NCBI GenBank assembly: GCA_008375315.1
Contig: CP032507.1
Location: 3,372,071-3,436,070, forward strand
Direction: 5' to 3'
Source: Ectothiorhodospiraceae bacterium BW-2
GTDB taxonomy: Bacteria; Pseudomonadota; Gammaproteobacteria; Thiohalomonadales; Thiohalomonadaceae
Length of the DNA: 64,000 nucleotides
Below are positions 8,261-16,695 of the stretch, piece by piece. The position numbers and the translations under genes were made by a program. Under the pieces are notes generated by a model. The model was given only the letters and a program-made list of their open reading frames with translations, was not told the DNA's origin and made no database searches. Each line of letters begins with the position of its first letter. Within the stretch, counting starts at the first letter, position 1.

Positions 8261-9482
8261 CGAACAACCGTGCCAGCACGTTTCGCGCAGCGTTCTGGTC
8301 TGCCTGCAACACAACCCCGTCGAAACAGTAAAACCGATCCCCCTGGCGTTTGCCGAGTAGGCATCCGTTGCGGGAATCAATTTGCGATGTGTAGGCAGGA
8401 TTGACCAGAACGACCGCAGAACCTCTGCGGCTTGAAACACTATCAAGTGCTTCGGCAATGACGCCTTTCGTCCAGCTTGCCAGCCGACGATTGACATTCT
8501 TGCCGAAGGACTTGCCCGACATCGGGGCGGTGAGGTCTTCCGCCGCAATCACGGCGGCTTTATCAACAACCTTATGAACCGACTGAAACACCACATCACG
8601 GATGCTTGCATGGGTTTTGTCCATCTGCCGGTTTAGCTTTTTGCGCCCAAGGTTAAAGCGACGAATGTGCTCGCGTTTATGCGGGTTACGGGTCGTGTTG
8701 GCGAGCGCTCGCAGTTTTGATCGGCGCTGATATTTGGCTTTTAGCTTATCGGATTGTTCGGTCAGTACTTGACCGAGCTCCTGGCCGTGGTGATCGCCGT
8801 CTGAATCCACAAGCACTTCGGAGTAGCCTTTATCAATGCCGATGGTGCGCTTGCCGCAATCCTGTTTGGTTTCGACATTAACGGTGGTGTGAACCTCAAT
8901 ACGGTCATCGTCTTTGATAATGACGCGCAGAGTGCCAGTTGGCGTGATCGTGGTATTGAGCAAAATGGCGATACGCTGACCTTTAACAAGGCCGGGGATC
9001 TTGATCCAGACGCACCCACCCAGGAGGAAGGTAGTGTAATTATCTGAACGGACAATAATCTGGTTATGGGTATGGTTATGGCCATGATGCCAGTGCTTAC
9101 GCATGAGCCGGCGCAGATAAGAATCGCCCGTCCATTCGTTGCGCTTGAGGGCAGTGAACAGGCGTTTTTGCTCGGCTTCGTCCCGGGTGTGACGAAAGAC
9201 AGATTGGCGAACCTTAACCTTGGCCGCTTCCATGCAGGCGGTGATGTTGCCCTTCGCATCGCGTAGGGTCTCTTTCCAAGCGTTGGCGGAAACCGGAAAG
9301 GCGCGACCTTCCTTCAGCCAGCCATCGCGAATCTTGCGATCCGAGAGACCCACGCCACCGACCGACCCAAACCTCTGCCAGACCTCGGTACGCACTTGGC
9401 CAAGCCGACGCGCCTGCTCGCGCAATGCGGCGACTTTGCCCTTGTTCGGGCGTTTTGCGTTCAAAACTCGCGTGACCTTCAT
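8082..9482 (-). CDS. tnpB: TnpB-family RNA-guided endonuclease of the IS607-type element
   Basis: I chose ATG 9482 because it forms an ATGA overlap with the tnpA stop; a GTG at 9488 is also possible. The protein is about 466 residues. RuvC-like catalytic residues are visible as the D of GIDKGYSE (near residue 214), the E of AAEDL (near 313) and the D of ADQNAARN (near 391). The region that is usually a four-cysteine zinc ribbon keeps only two cysteines (RNGCLLGK and FYCFDG), so the metal site looks degenerate. TnpB enzymes cut DNA matching an omega-RNA guide and help element maintenance. There is no HNH domain, so it is not IscB. Confidence 0.88.
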   Translation of the reverse strand: MKVTRVLNAKRPNKGKVAALREQARRLGQVRTEVWQRFGSVGGVGLSDRKIRDGWLKEGRAFPVSANAWKETLRDAKGNITACMEAAKVKVRQSVFRHTRDEAEQKRLFTALKRNEWTGDSYLRRLMRKHWHHGHNHTHNQIIVRSDNYTTFLLGGCVWIKIPGLVKGQRIAILLNTTITPTGTLRVIIKDDDRIEVHTTVNVETKQDCGKRTIGIDKGYSEVLVDSDGDHHGQELGQVLTEQSDKLKAKYQRRSKLRALANTTRNPHKREHIRRFNLGRKKLNRQMDKTHASIRDVVFQSVHKVVDKAAVIAAEDLTAPMSGKSFGKNVNRRLASWTKGVIAEALDSVSSRRGSAVVLVNPAYTSQIDSRNGCLLGKRQGDRFYCFDGVVLQADQNAARNVLARLFDLDIDRFMPYRQVKTILQARTERLRLGLLNQDSSCSPVRVLSTESELPKNCHEQLCLGF

Positions 9483-10108
9483 TCGCACACATCCTTTGGT
9501 AACTGAATGGGACTATCGGGAAAATCCTCCTTGATCTGCTGCTTGTACTTGCGCATCCCATACAGTCGGAAACTGAAGGTATGCACAATCGCCAGTAAAT
9601 CCTCAACCATCTCTTGCTCAGGGGAGAGAGACTCCTGGTTCACAACGACTATCTCACAGCCATTTTCTGCTGCGATATGCGCCAACAAATCGAAGCCAAA
9701 GCGCATCAACCGATCCTTGTGGGCAATCAGCAGTAGGCGCACTTCCCCACGATGAATCCGATCGACCAGAGCGAGAAAGCGCTTGCGCTTGAAGTTCATC
9801 CCGCCGCCGATTTCTTGCACCCACTCATCGACCGCAATCCCTGCGCCCAGACAGTAGGTTTCCATCGCTTTGACCTGGGAGGCAAGATCGTCTTTTTGTC
9901 CCGCACTGGAGACTCGGCAATACACCACCACATCTCGCCTCTTAGGCGCCCCGCCCAGCATCAGGCGAACATCGGACTCATCGAAATACCGATGCCCCGA
10001 TGGCAGGCGCTTGGACTGCAACTTCCCCTCTCTTTCCCAACGCCGCACGGTTTGCACTGACCGCCCAATGCGCTTAGCAAACTCACCTATGCTGTATCTA
10101 CTGCTCAT
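9479..10108 (-). CDS. tnpA: IS607-family serine recombinase TnpA
   Basis: 209 residues. The N-terminus has a MerR-like helix-turn-helix (YSIGEFAKRIGRSVQTVRRWE), then a resolvase catalytic domain with YCRVSSAGQ carrying the nucleophilic serine near residue 66. The arginine-rich HKDRLMRFGF segment is typical of the resolvase fold. This N-terminal DNA-binding, C-terminal catalytic order is characteristic of IS607 TnpA. The stop overlaps the tnpB start, so the two are translated together. Confidence 0.9.
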   Translation of the reverse strand: MSSRYSIGEFAKRIGRSVQTVRRWEREGKLQSKRLPSGHRYFDESDVRLMLGGAPKRRDVVVYCRVSSAGQKDDLASQVKAMETYCLGAGIAVDEWVQEIGGGMNFKRKRFLALVDRIHRGEVRLLLIAHKDRLMRFGFDLLAHIAAENGCEIVVVNQESLSPEQEMVEDLLAIVHTFSFRLYGMRKYKQQIKEDFPDSPIQLPKDVCE

Positions 10109-10164
10109 AACACATAATTATAGACATATTCGAGTATAAATCAAGCAACTGTTAATTGCTCTCC

Positions 10165-10470
10165 CTAATTTTCAACTACCTTTTGCAATTTAACCACAAC
10201 CCGCCGGTTACGCGCCCGCCCCTCTTCAAAATCGTTACTAGTCATCGGCCGACTTGCACCATAACCGATTGCGGTTAACAGTGCACCCTTCAGACCAAAA
10301 TTGTCAATCAGATAACGCCGTACACTATCGGCACGGCGCTGTAGCGGTAAAGTAGCCTGGCCATTCGCTCGCTAAAGCATAACGCTTTAAGTGAGGCTGC
10401 CTCACGCAGCCGCTGCTGCAGTAGCAGCAGATCGGCCACCTATTTGAGTGCTGTAACAGAATCGGCCACG
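10165..10470 (-). pseudogene. Remnant of an OmpA-family protein (C-terminal peptidoglycan-binding domain)
   Basis: The minus strand from about 10360 to 10165 encodes QRRADSVRRYLIDNFG, then AIGYGASRP and GRARNRRVVVKL before a TAG stop. This is the classic end of an OmpA C-terminal domain, with the conserved RADSVRRYL and RNRRV motifs. Upstream the similarity continues in another frame with a coiled-coil-like LLLLQQRLREAASLKAL stretch, and stop codons interrupt it. No usable start exists. The fragment follows the efflux-adaptor remnant in the same direction and may once have shared its operon. Confidence 0.75.
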
Positions 10471-10494
10471 AGAGACTATGGCGCTACCGGTAGG

Positions 10495-10860
10495 CTACAG
10501 CGTACCGCTCATCCCCGGCAGCAACCCCTCTGGTGCCTCAGAGAGCTCCCCTATTACGGTAACGGTCTGGCTAACCGGATCAATTTCGCCAATCACCCAG
10601 CTAATACAGGCGGCTAACACCATCTCACCCTCATCGAGCTGTAGCGTAAACGGGGTGCCGGGTAGTATGTGGGGATCACCATCACCACCTCCAGCTCAGA
10701 GTCATCCACCAGACGCAGCGAAAACAGGGTATGGGTCACCGGACGCAGCTGCGCCCGCCCCCCCGCCTCACCATAACCGCTCAAACGCTCACTAACAGCG
10801 CGGCTACCACCGGCTGCTCTGCCATAGTCACTGTTGCAAACAGCAGCCACGACTGCAGAC
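10495..10860 (-). pseudogene. Remnant of an HlyD/RND-type periplasmic adaptor (membrane fusion protein)
   Basis: The minus strand between about 10690 and 10495 reads PGTPFTLQLDEGE, then GEIDPVSQTVTVIGEL and LLPGMSGTL before a stop. This is the recognisable C-terminal beta-barrel segment of RND/HlyD adaptors. A preceding frame carries LRLVDDSELEVVMVIP, and further up is a signal-peptide-like WLLFATVTMAEQPVVAALLVSV (10858 downward), each separated by frameshifts. The middle of the gene, including most of the lipoyl/hairpin region, is missing. Confidence 0.7.
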
Positions 10861-10933
10861 TAGCTTGAAACAGCCCCTTTTTGAGTCTCATCCCGGTCCC
10901 ATAGCATAGAAAAAGTTCGCCATCTAAACACTA

Positions 10934-10941
10934 CACCATTC
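10934..10941. repeat. IS66 target-site duplication, left copy (CACCATTC)
   Basis: These eight bases flank the left inverted repeat and are repeated exactly at 13492-13499 after the right inverted repeat. Eight bp is the duplication length typical of IS66-family elements. Confidence 0.9.
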
Positions 10942-11023
10942 GTAACCTTACGCCACCATAGCGTAAAAAGCCCCGAAAAATTTGTTTCACTACTCCCCTG
11001 ATGAACCACAGAGGAGAACAGAG

Positions 11024-11410
11024 ATGCCGAACCCCACCCTAGCAGCCGTATCACAGGCCTTTAAAGATTGGCGGGAGAACCCAGAAAAGAGCGCGCGAAG
11101 CCGAATTCCCGAGGCGCTGCAACAACAAGCCGTAGCGTTAATAGGCCACTACCCGGTGAGCCACATACTCAAAGCGCTGCGCATCAATTACCGTCAACTC
11201 AGTAGCTGGAAGAAGAGCCGGGAGGAGAACGACACCATCCCGGGATTCATCGCGCTTGAGCCGTCAGAGCCGACTAGCGAACCTCTTTTGGCTCTCAAGT
11301 GGACGACCGAAACCACTACCGGCCGGCCATTGAGTGTGGAGGGCGAGTTATCACCGGAACAATGGCGGCAACTGCTTCCCCTGCTCAGTCAGATGGGAGC
11401 TAACTCATGA
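11024..11410 (+). CDS. tnpA: IS66-family TnpA (DNA-binding accessory protein)
   Basis: I chose ATG 11024, giving 128 residues, because GAGGAG lies just upstream; an open frame to 10982 has no such site. It contains a helix-turn-helix-like region (HYPVSHILKALRINYRQLSSWKK) of the kind used by IS66 TnpA to bind ends. The stop overlaps the start of tnpB by 4 bp (ATGA), as is common in IS66. It is required with TnpB for transposition in studied family members. Confidence 0.85.
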   Translation: MPNPTLAAVSQAFKDWRENPEKSARSRIPEALQQQAVALIGHYPVSHILKALRINYRQLSSWKKSREENDTIPGFIALEPSEPTSEPLLALKWTTETTTGRPLSVEGELSPEQWRQLLPLLSQMGANS

Positions 11411-11718
11411 TCTACCTCACAGAACAGACTCCGGTGATGATAGCGACAGCACCGGCTGATTTTCGCCGTGGCATCGACGGCTTTGTCGCGCTGTGCCAAC
11501 ACCAACTCGGCCAACAGCCGCGCTCGGGCACCGTGTTTGCCTTTATTAACCGCTCTAAAACGATGATTCGCCTGCTGGTCTATGAGAACAATGGCTACTG
11601 GCTGATGACCAAACGCCTCTCCAAAGGCAAATACCGGGGTTGGCCTCGCCCGGCAGAGCCGATAAGTGCGATTAAGGCACAACAACTACGCCAACTCCTC
11701 TCAAATTTGGTAAAATAG
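11407..11718 (+). CDS. tnpB: IS66 Orf2-like protein TnpB
   Basis: 103 residues. The DFRRGIDGFVALC signature followed by LYENNGYWLMTKRLSKGKY is the hallmark of the IS66 Orf2/TnpB family, which normally has about 110 residues. Its biochemical role is unclear, but it is needed for transposition of well-studied IS66 members. It is coupled to tnpA by ATGA and followed 4 bp later by tnpC. It is unrelated to the RNA-guided TnpB at 8082-9482 despite the shared name. Confidence 0.92.
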   Translation: MIYLTEQTPVMIATAPADFRRGIDGFVALCQHQLGQQPRSGTVFAFINRSKTMIRLLVYENNGYWLMTKRLSKGKYRGWPRPAEPISAIKAQQLRQLLSNLVK

Positions 11719-11722
11719 TGCC

Positions 11723-13414
11723 ATGACAGAGTTTAAAACATTGAGTAAAACCGAGATTGAGGAGCTGATTGAGCGTGTTGAGAGAGCCATTGCAGAAGAT
11801 TTGGCCCTCTCTAAAGCCGATATGCAGCTACTGTTGGGGGTTTTGTTAATGGTCACAGAGCTACAGATCTCATTGTCTCTGAAAGATGTCACGATACACA
11901 AATTGCGTAAACTGGCTGGGATAATCAGCAGCTCAGAGAAACACTCTGCGGTTATTCCTGATGGCGATGCGTCAAACGACTCGGATGGCACCCAAAAGAG
12001 CGATGCAGCTACTTCAAAACCCGACGGTAACAGCGAGTCAACCGCATCAGGCAAGCCGAAGAAAAAGCCATCGACTCAAAAAGCAGAGCGGGTGATTCGG
12101 TTGCAGTGCCATCACAACCATGATGAGCTGAAGGCGGGACAGCTCTGCCCAGAATGCGGTCATGGCCGGCTCTACATCTATCAGCCGGTGATACGGGTAC
12201 GGATTCAGGGCGAGCCCCCTTTAAGTGCGGTCGAACATATTTTCGAGCGGCTGCGCTGCAATAGCTGTGGCGCCTACTTTACCGCGACCCCTACAGACGA
12301 TTTTCAGCAAGATGGCGGCATGAATCAGCTCTATGGCTACAGCGCCCGGGCTATTATCGCGCTTCACCGCCACTTTGCCGGTCTGCCGCTTCACCGGCAG
12401 CAGACGCTGCAGCAGATATTAGGGGTGCCACTGACTGCGTCGTCACTCTATGACCAGACCGAGTCTGTCGCCAATGATGGCTTCGTGGTATTTAAGGCAC
12501 TCAAACAACTGGCTGCTGATGCGCCCCACTTCAATCTGGATGATACACCCAACCGGATTTTGAATCAGGGCACGATTCTGAAGCCTGACAGACGGAGCGG
12601 TCAACTTAAACCCCGCAGCGGTACTTTCACTTCCGGCTTAATCGCGACACTGGAGAGTGGCCAACAAATCGTGCTCTACCAGACCGATATTGGCCATGCC
12701 GGAGAGTTGATCGATGAGATTCTGCGTCTGCGCCATCCCGGGTTAGCCAAACCCACTATCATGTGCGATGCGCTCAGTCGCAATCTGCCTACGGTGCTGG
12801 ATGAAACACAGCGACACGATACATTCTGCAACAGCCACTGTAGGCGGGGGTTTGTGGATGTGGCAGAGCTGCATCCGGATAAAGTCCCGTGGGTGTTAGA
12901 GCTCTATGGCCAGGTCTGGCACCACGATACGCACTGCAAGAAGCAGAAGTATACCCCGGCAGAGCGGCTGGCTTACCATCAGCAGCACTCGCTGCCGCTG
13001 ATGGCGCAGCTCAAACAGTGGGGCGAGACGCAGATTGAGAGTGGCGATGTCGAGGAAAACAGTTCGCTGGGCAAAGCAATCCGCTATCTGCTCAACCATT
13101 ACGACAAGCTGACTGCCTTTTGCCGCATTGAGGGGGCGCAAATCGATAATAACATTATGGAACGTATGCTCAAGCTGGTGATTCGGGGACGGCGTAACAG
13201 CCTCTTCTTCAGAACGCTCGGCGGAGCCGGTGTTGCCGATGTCATTCTCTCTCTGGTCGCCACTTGCTATTTGGCCGGGGTCAATCCGTTTGATTACCTG
13301 GTGGCGTTGCAGCGTTATGCCCATCAGGTTAATCGTCATCCAGAGTTGTGGTTCCCCTGGAACTATCAGCAGACGCTGGCATCGTTGTCAGCTCCTCTAA
13401 AAGCTGCGGCTTAA
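11723..13414 (+). CDS. tnpC: IS66-family transposase TnpC (DDE)
   Basis: 563 residues. The order is an N-terminal coiled-coil segment, a charged linker (near residues 75-115), a zinc-finger-like region (CHHNHDELKAGQLCPECG, then RCNSCGAYF), and the DDE core. Likely catalytic residues are the D of LDDTPNR, the D of MCDALSRN and the E of NIMERMLK. It ends with the IS66 C-terminal LVATCYLAGVNPFDYL motif. The frame is uninterrupted, so the element should be autonomous. Confidence 0.93.
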   Translation: MTEFKTLSKTEIEELIERVERAIAEDLALSKADMQLLLGVLLMVTELQISLSLKDVTIHKLRKLAGIISSSEKHSAVIPDGDASNDSDGTQKSDAATSKPDGNSESTASGKPKKKPSTQKAERVIRLQCHHNHDELKAGQLCPECGHGRLYIYQPVIRVRIQGEPPLSAVEHIFERLRCNSCGAYFTATPTDDFQQDGGMNQLYGYSARAIIALHRHFAGLPLHRQQTLQQILGVPLTASSLYDQTESVANDGFVVFKALKQLAADAPHFNLDDTPNRILNQGTILKPDRRSGQLKPRSGTFTSGLIATLESGQQIVLYQTDIGHAGELIDEILRLRHPGLAKPTIMCDALSRNLPTVLDETQRHDTFCNSHCRRGFVDVAELHPDKVPWVLELYGQVWHHDTHCKKQKYTPAERLAYHQQHSLPLMAQLKQWGETQIESGDVEENSSLGKAIRYLLNHYDKLTAFCRIEGAQIDNNIMERMLKLVIRGRRNSLFFRTLGGAGVADVILSLVATCYLAGVNPFDYLVALQRYAHQVNRHPELWFPWNYQQTLASLSAPLKAAA

Positions 13415-13579
13415 CCGAGCCTACTCCCTCCCTCTGTTTAAGTCTATCAGGCCGGCCCCGGGGCTGTCACGCTATGGTGGCGTAAGGTTACCACCATTCC
13501 CATTGAGCCAAAGGGCTGTCACTATAACCATCTAGTATCGCAGCAAGCGAAATAAAAGATAAAATTTAGTGATATATGA

Positions 13580-14667
13580 ATGATTAACGGTCAGATAATT
13601 AAGGATATCCCCCTCATACCACTTGAATTTCATCAGCAACACCAGTTAAAGCAGCTCCATCTGCTGCTAGTAGAGGATCAGCTCAATAGCGCTAAAGGTA
13701 TTCAACAGCTATTACGACCGCTATTTGCTTCGGTTACCTTTGCCATTGGCCAACAGGTTGCCCTGACGCTGTTTCGGCAGCAGCACTTTGATCTGGTGAT
13801 GACCGATATTGAACTACAAGATGGTAACGGTCTGGCTTTAATCGGGCAGTTGCGCCAAATAGAGCCGCAGCTACCGGTTATTGTCTTAACCGCCTTTAGC
13901 CGTAATGACTACCTGCTGCACGCGGCCAACTTGCAGCTTGATGGCTATATTCTGAAACCCCTTAACTTTGATAAGCTGAATCAGGCACTGGTTAAACTGC
14001 TGAACCGGCTACAACCACTCTCCCCGCTGATTCCGCTCCATCACCACTGTAGCTATGATCCGATGTTGCAGCAACTAGAGGTCGATGGCAAAAGTATCGC
14101 TTTAGGCACCAAGCAGCGCCAGCTACTGGAGCTGCTACTGCGACGCTCACCCCGTGCGGTGAGTCGTAAGGAGATGATTACCCATATTTGGCATGAGGAT
14201 CACCTCAGCCCTTCGGCACTCAAAAATCTGCTGCTACAGCTACGGGAGCAAAAAACAGTTCTTGATTTTTTATTTATTTGTCATTAGAATTTTCCACCGT
14301 AGATAGGTTATCTACAAGCGCGAAAGTTTTGCGTGCCATGGTTAGAGTCGAAGTCGAATCGCAAGGTTGTTCTCTGTTCAGGATGAACGTCGAGGCAATT
14401 TTTATGGCGCAAGCTGGGTTTCGATGGCTGAAACTGCCCATGTTGCCGGTGTTGACCGGCCATCCGGTTGGGACTGCTCAACCAGGACTCCAGTTGCTCG
14501 CCCGCAAGGGTGTTATCAACGGAGAGCGAATTACCAAAAACCGCCATGAGCAACTTTGCTTAGGTTTTTAGGAACAGAAACTGAGCTACGACATTATTAA
14601 AAACGCCCCCGGTAACGGCTGGTACATAGAGCCGCTGCTTGATCAGAAGAGTAGCGACGACAGGTGA
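13580..14667 (+). pseudogene. OmpR-type response regulator interrupted by a 329-bp element
   Basis: An N-terminal receiver domain is complete: LLVEDQ acidic pocket, phospho-acceptor D of MTDIEL, and K of ILKPL. It is followed by a winged-helix DNA-binding domain. After LLLQLRE the frame enters the inserted element at 14249 and stops at 14287, giving 235 residues. The missing C-terminal turn (KLSYDIIKNAPGNGWYIE) resumes at 14578 and ends at 14667. Joining 13580-14248 to 14578-14667 gives 759 nt in frame (252 residues). The gene overlaps the kinase start by 4 bp, so the pair was one operon. The truncated protein probably lacks proper DNA binding. Confidence 0.85.
14249..14577 (+). mobile_element. 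Non-autonomous omega-RNA-like element inserted in the response regulator
   Basis: The 329-bp insert has no protein gene but is highly structured. It has a perfect GTAGATA-GGT-TATCTAC hairpin at about 14300, then a GCGCGAAAG...TTGCGTGC stem and a GAGTCGAAGTCGA segment. The 3' 115 bp are nearly identical to the 3' end of the IS607-type tnpB element at 8076-8190. The first half resembles, from memory, HEARO/IscB-type omega RNAs; the 3' end is of the TnpB type. It could be a minimal element mobilised in trans. Boundaries are inferred from restoring the regulator frame. Confidence 0.65.
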
Positions 14668-16475
14668 TCGGTCGCTCCTTCTCTATCCTATGGCGGTTAC
14701 TCTGTCTGATTGTCTCCGCTAACGCTAATGCTACTGACAAAATAGTATTACAGCTAAAGTGGCAGCATCAGTTTCAGTTTGCCGGCTACTACGCCGCAGA
14801 GCAGTTAGGCTACTATCATCAGGCAGGGCTCAATGTCGAGCTGCGCCCCGCCCGCCCCGACACTGATCCACTAGATGAAGTCAAAGCGGGACGAGCCCAA
14901 TTTGGCGTCGGTAGCAATAATCTGGTCTTAGCGCACCATCAGGGTGTGCCAGTGGTAGTGCTGGCAGTGATTATGCAGCACTCACCCTACGCTATTATCG
15001 CTGCTAAAAACAGCCAGCTACGGAATAGTCATGATCTGGCCGGTAAAAAGTTTATGCTGGAGCCGATGGCGGATGAGATACTAGCCTATCTGATCCAGCA
15101 ACGGATACCGCTGCAGAGTCTGGAGCTACTGCCCCACAGCCACACCCCCTACTCGCTGATACGCGGCGAAGTGGCCGCTATGTCGGCCTATATCACCGAT
15201 GAGCCCTATCTGCTACAGCAGGAGGCGTTTGACTATAATCTGTTTACGCCACAATCAGCTGGGATCGACTTTTATGGCGATAACCTATTTACCTTAGCTA
15301 AAGAGATTGAGACACAGCCGCAACGCACCCGCCGCTTTTTAGAGGCCTCGCTACGCGGCTGGCGCTACGCCATGCAGCACCCCGAAGAGCTGGCCGATAT
15401 CATAATCGCCCACTACGGCAGCACCAAATCGCGCCCACAGCTGCTCTATGAAGCAGAGAAGATGCAGCAACTAATGCACCCAGAGCTGATAGAAATCGGC
15501 TATATGTTACCGGGACGATGGCAGCATATTGCTAACACCTACACCTCGCTCGGTATGCTGCCGCGTGACTATACTCCTGACCCATCCTTTCTCTATATTA
15601 GTCGCACGACAAATGAAGGGAAAATCGTGACAGTGATCGCGTTGTTACTCGGCATTACCACGCTTATTACACTCATCACGCTCTATATGATTCGCCGTAA
15701 CCACTATCTCGACCGGCTACTACAGCTTAAATCGTATCAGGCCAATATCGGTGAATCAGTTGAGCATATTTCGCACCAGTGGAAGCAGCCACTACATGAG
15801 CTAGCAGTGCAGCTAATGCTAATCGAACAGGCTAACGATGCCATAAAAGATAGCCAGCTACAGCAGACTATCGCCGCAGCGACGATCCATAGCCATCAGG
15901 TGATCGAGTTTATGGCGAAAACGGTCGATACCTTTCGTGCCCTACTGCACCATAAAAATCAGGATATTCCCTTTTTAGCCCATGAGCTGATTGAGCAGAC
16001 GCTACTTCTGCTTGAATCGAGCATGACGCTACGCCGTATTGAAATTCATTATCAGGCGCTGAATGATAAACTAGTCCTCTACGGTAATCCGATTGAGTTT
16101 GCCCATATCCTGCTCTCTATTTTGGCTAATACGCGCCATGTGTTCAGCCAACGCCGGACTGAGCAGCCACAAATTGAGATCAAACTAGAACTCGATCAAA
16201 CCGGACACTACGCCACCATTACACTGTGCGATAATGGCGGCGGTATTGCAGTAAAGCCGATAGAGAAGATATTTAAACGCGGCTACAGCGATCATCCTCA
16301 TGAGGGGGGCTCCGGCTTAGGGCTCTATGTCGCCCGCAAACTGGCTAAAGAGGGTTTTAATGCCAAACTCACCGTCTATAACCGGCATGATGGTGCCTGT
16401 TTTCGCTTGACCCTGCCGCTACCTGACTCAGAGCTCATTACCGCTTGGGAGGCCAACTCCATTAACCCGCACTAA
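14664..16475 (+). CDS. Hybrid NMT1/THI5-like substrate-binding sensor histidine kinase
   Basis: 603 residues from GTG 14664, which overlaps the regulator's TGA (GTGA). The order is a signal peptide (about 1-23), a periplasmic NMT1/THI5-like domain (LKWQHQFQFAGYYAAE at the start, typical of pyrimidine-precursor or thiamine-type binding proteins), one membrane helix (about 318-340), an H-box (HISHQWKQPLHELA, near 370) and a GHKL ATPase (CDNGGGI, then GGSGLGLYVARKL). This suggests direct ligand sensing by the fused binding domain. The ligand is unknown. Its partner regulator just upstream is disrupted, so the pathway may be dead or rewired. Confidence 0.9.
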   Translation: MIGRSFSILWRLLCLIVSANANATDKIVLQLKWQHQFQFAGYYAAEQLGYYHQAGLNVELRPARPDTDPLDEVKAGRAQFGVGSNNLVLAHHQGVPVVVLAVIMQHSPYAIIAAKNSQLRNSHDLAGKKFMLEPMADEILAYLIQQRIPLQSLELLPHSHTPYSLIRGEVAAMSAYITDEPYLLQQEAFDYNLFTPQSAGIDFYGDNLFTLAKEIETQPQRTRRFLEASLRGWRYAMQHPEELADIIIAHYGSTKSRPQLLYEAEKMQQLMHPELIEIGYMLPGRWQHIANTYTSLGMLPRDYTPDPSFLYISRTTNEGKIVTVIALLLGITTLITLITLYMIRRNHYLDRLLQLKSYQANIGESVEHISHQWKQPLHELAVQLMLIEQANDAIKDSQLQQTIAAATIHSHQVIEFMAKTVDTFRALLHHKNQDIPFLAHELIEQTLLLLESSMTLRRIEIHYQALNDKLVLYGNPIEFAHILLSILANTRHVFSQRRTEQPQIEIKLELDQTGHYATITLCDNGGGIAVKPIEKIFKRGYSDHPHEGGSGLGLYVARKLAKEGFNAKLTVYNRHDGACFRLTLPLPDSELITAWEANSINPH

Positions 16476-16498
16476 CATTGCTGCTGGTAGCGATATGA

Positions 16499-16648
16499 GA
16501 AACACCCCCACGGGCGTGGGGAAGACCCTGAAGTTAGTGGTGTACCATTTATCGCTGTATCAACACCCCCACGGGCGTGGGGAAGACCCTCTCTCCCTGA
16601 TAGACAGTCGATAAGGGTTAGAAACACCCCCACGGGCGTGGGGAAGAC
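16499..16648 (-). CRISPR. Three-repeat mini-array with a distinct repeat family
   Basis: Three 28-bp repeats start at 16499, 16560 and 16621, with a 61-bp period and two 33-bp spacers. The core is CCCCCACGGGCGTGGGG on the plus strand, with a palindromic stem. Read on the minus strand the repeat starts GTCTTCCCCACGCCC, comparable in layout to I-E repeats but clearly different from the main array. The first two bases vary in the middle copy. It lies at the leader-distal side of the main array and has no cas genes or obvious leader of its own. The 47 bp at 16649-16695 separate it from the main array. Confidence 0.85.
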
Positions 16649-16695
16649 ATTCAGGATCAATAACCTTATCGTCATACTGACAGCAACACGCTGAA

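Larger units (their letters stand above)
8076..10150 (-). mobile_element. IS607-type insertion sequence (serine recombinase tnpA plus tnpB)
   Basis: The element carries an IS607-like serine recombinase followed by an overlapping tnpB, both on the minus strand. The tnpB-side end is placed at 8076 because identity to the solo element at 14249-14577 stops exactly there. The tnpA-side end must fall between 10109 and 10164, because the stop codon of an OmpA-like remnant is at 10165; 10150 is an estimate. IS607 elements normally make no target duplication, and none was sought. Confidence 0.75.
10942..13491 (+). mobile_element. Complete IS66-family insertion sequence, 2550 bp
   Basis: The element is bounded by perfect 23-bp inverted repeats at 10942-10964 and 13469-13491 (outer bases GTAACCTTACGCC) and by an 8-bp direct duplication CACCATTC. 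Inside are the three IS66 genes in order, all open. The intact ends and duplication indicate recent insertion with no later rearrangement. It landed between the decayed efflux remnants and the response-regulator gene. Confidence 0.95.

Noticed and set aside
8082-9482. Possible IscB identity because of the HEARO-like element nearby
   Set aside because: No HNH domain splits the RuvC motifs, and the gene follows an IS607 TnpA, so TnpB fits better.
14278-14571. 97-codon plus-strand frame sharing its last ten residues with TnpB
   Set aside because: The shared end is the conserved element end/omega-RNA region. The rest has no protein similarity and the frame is interrupted by structured RNA-like sequence.
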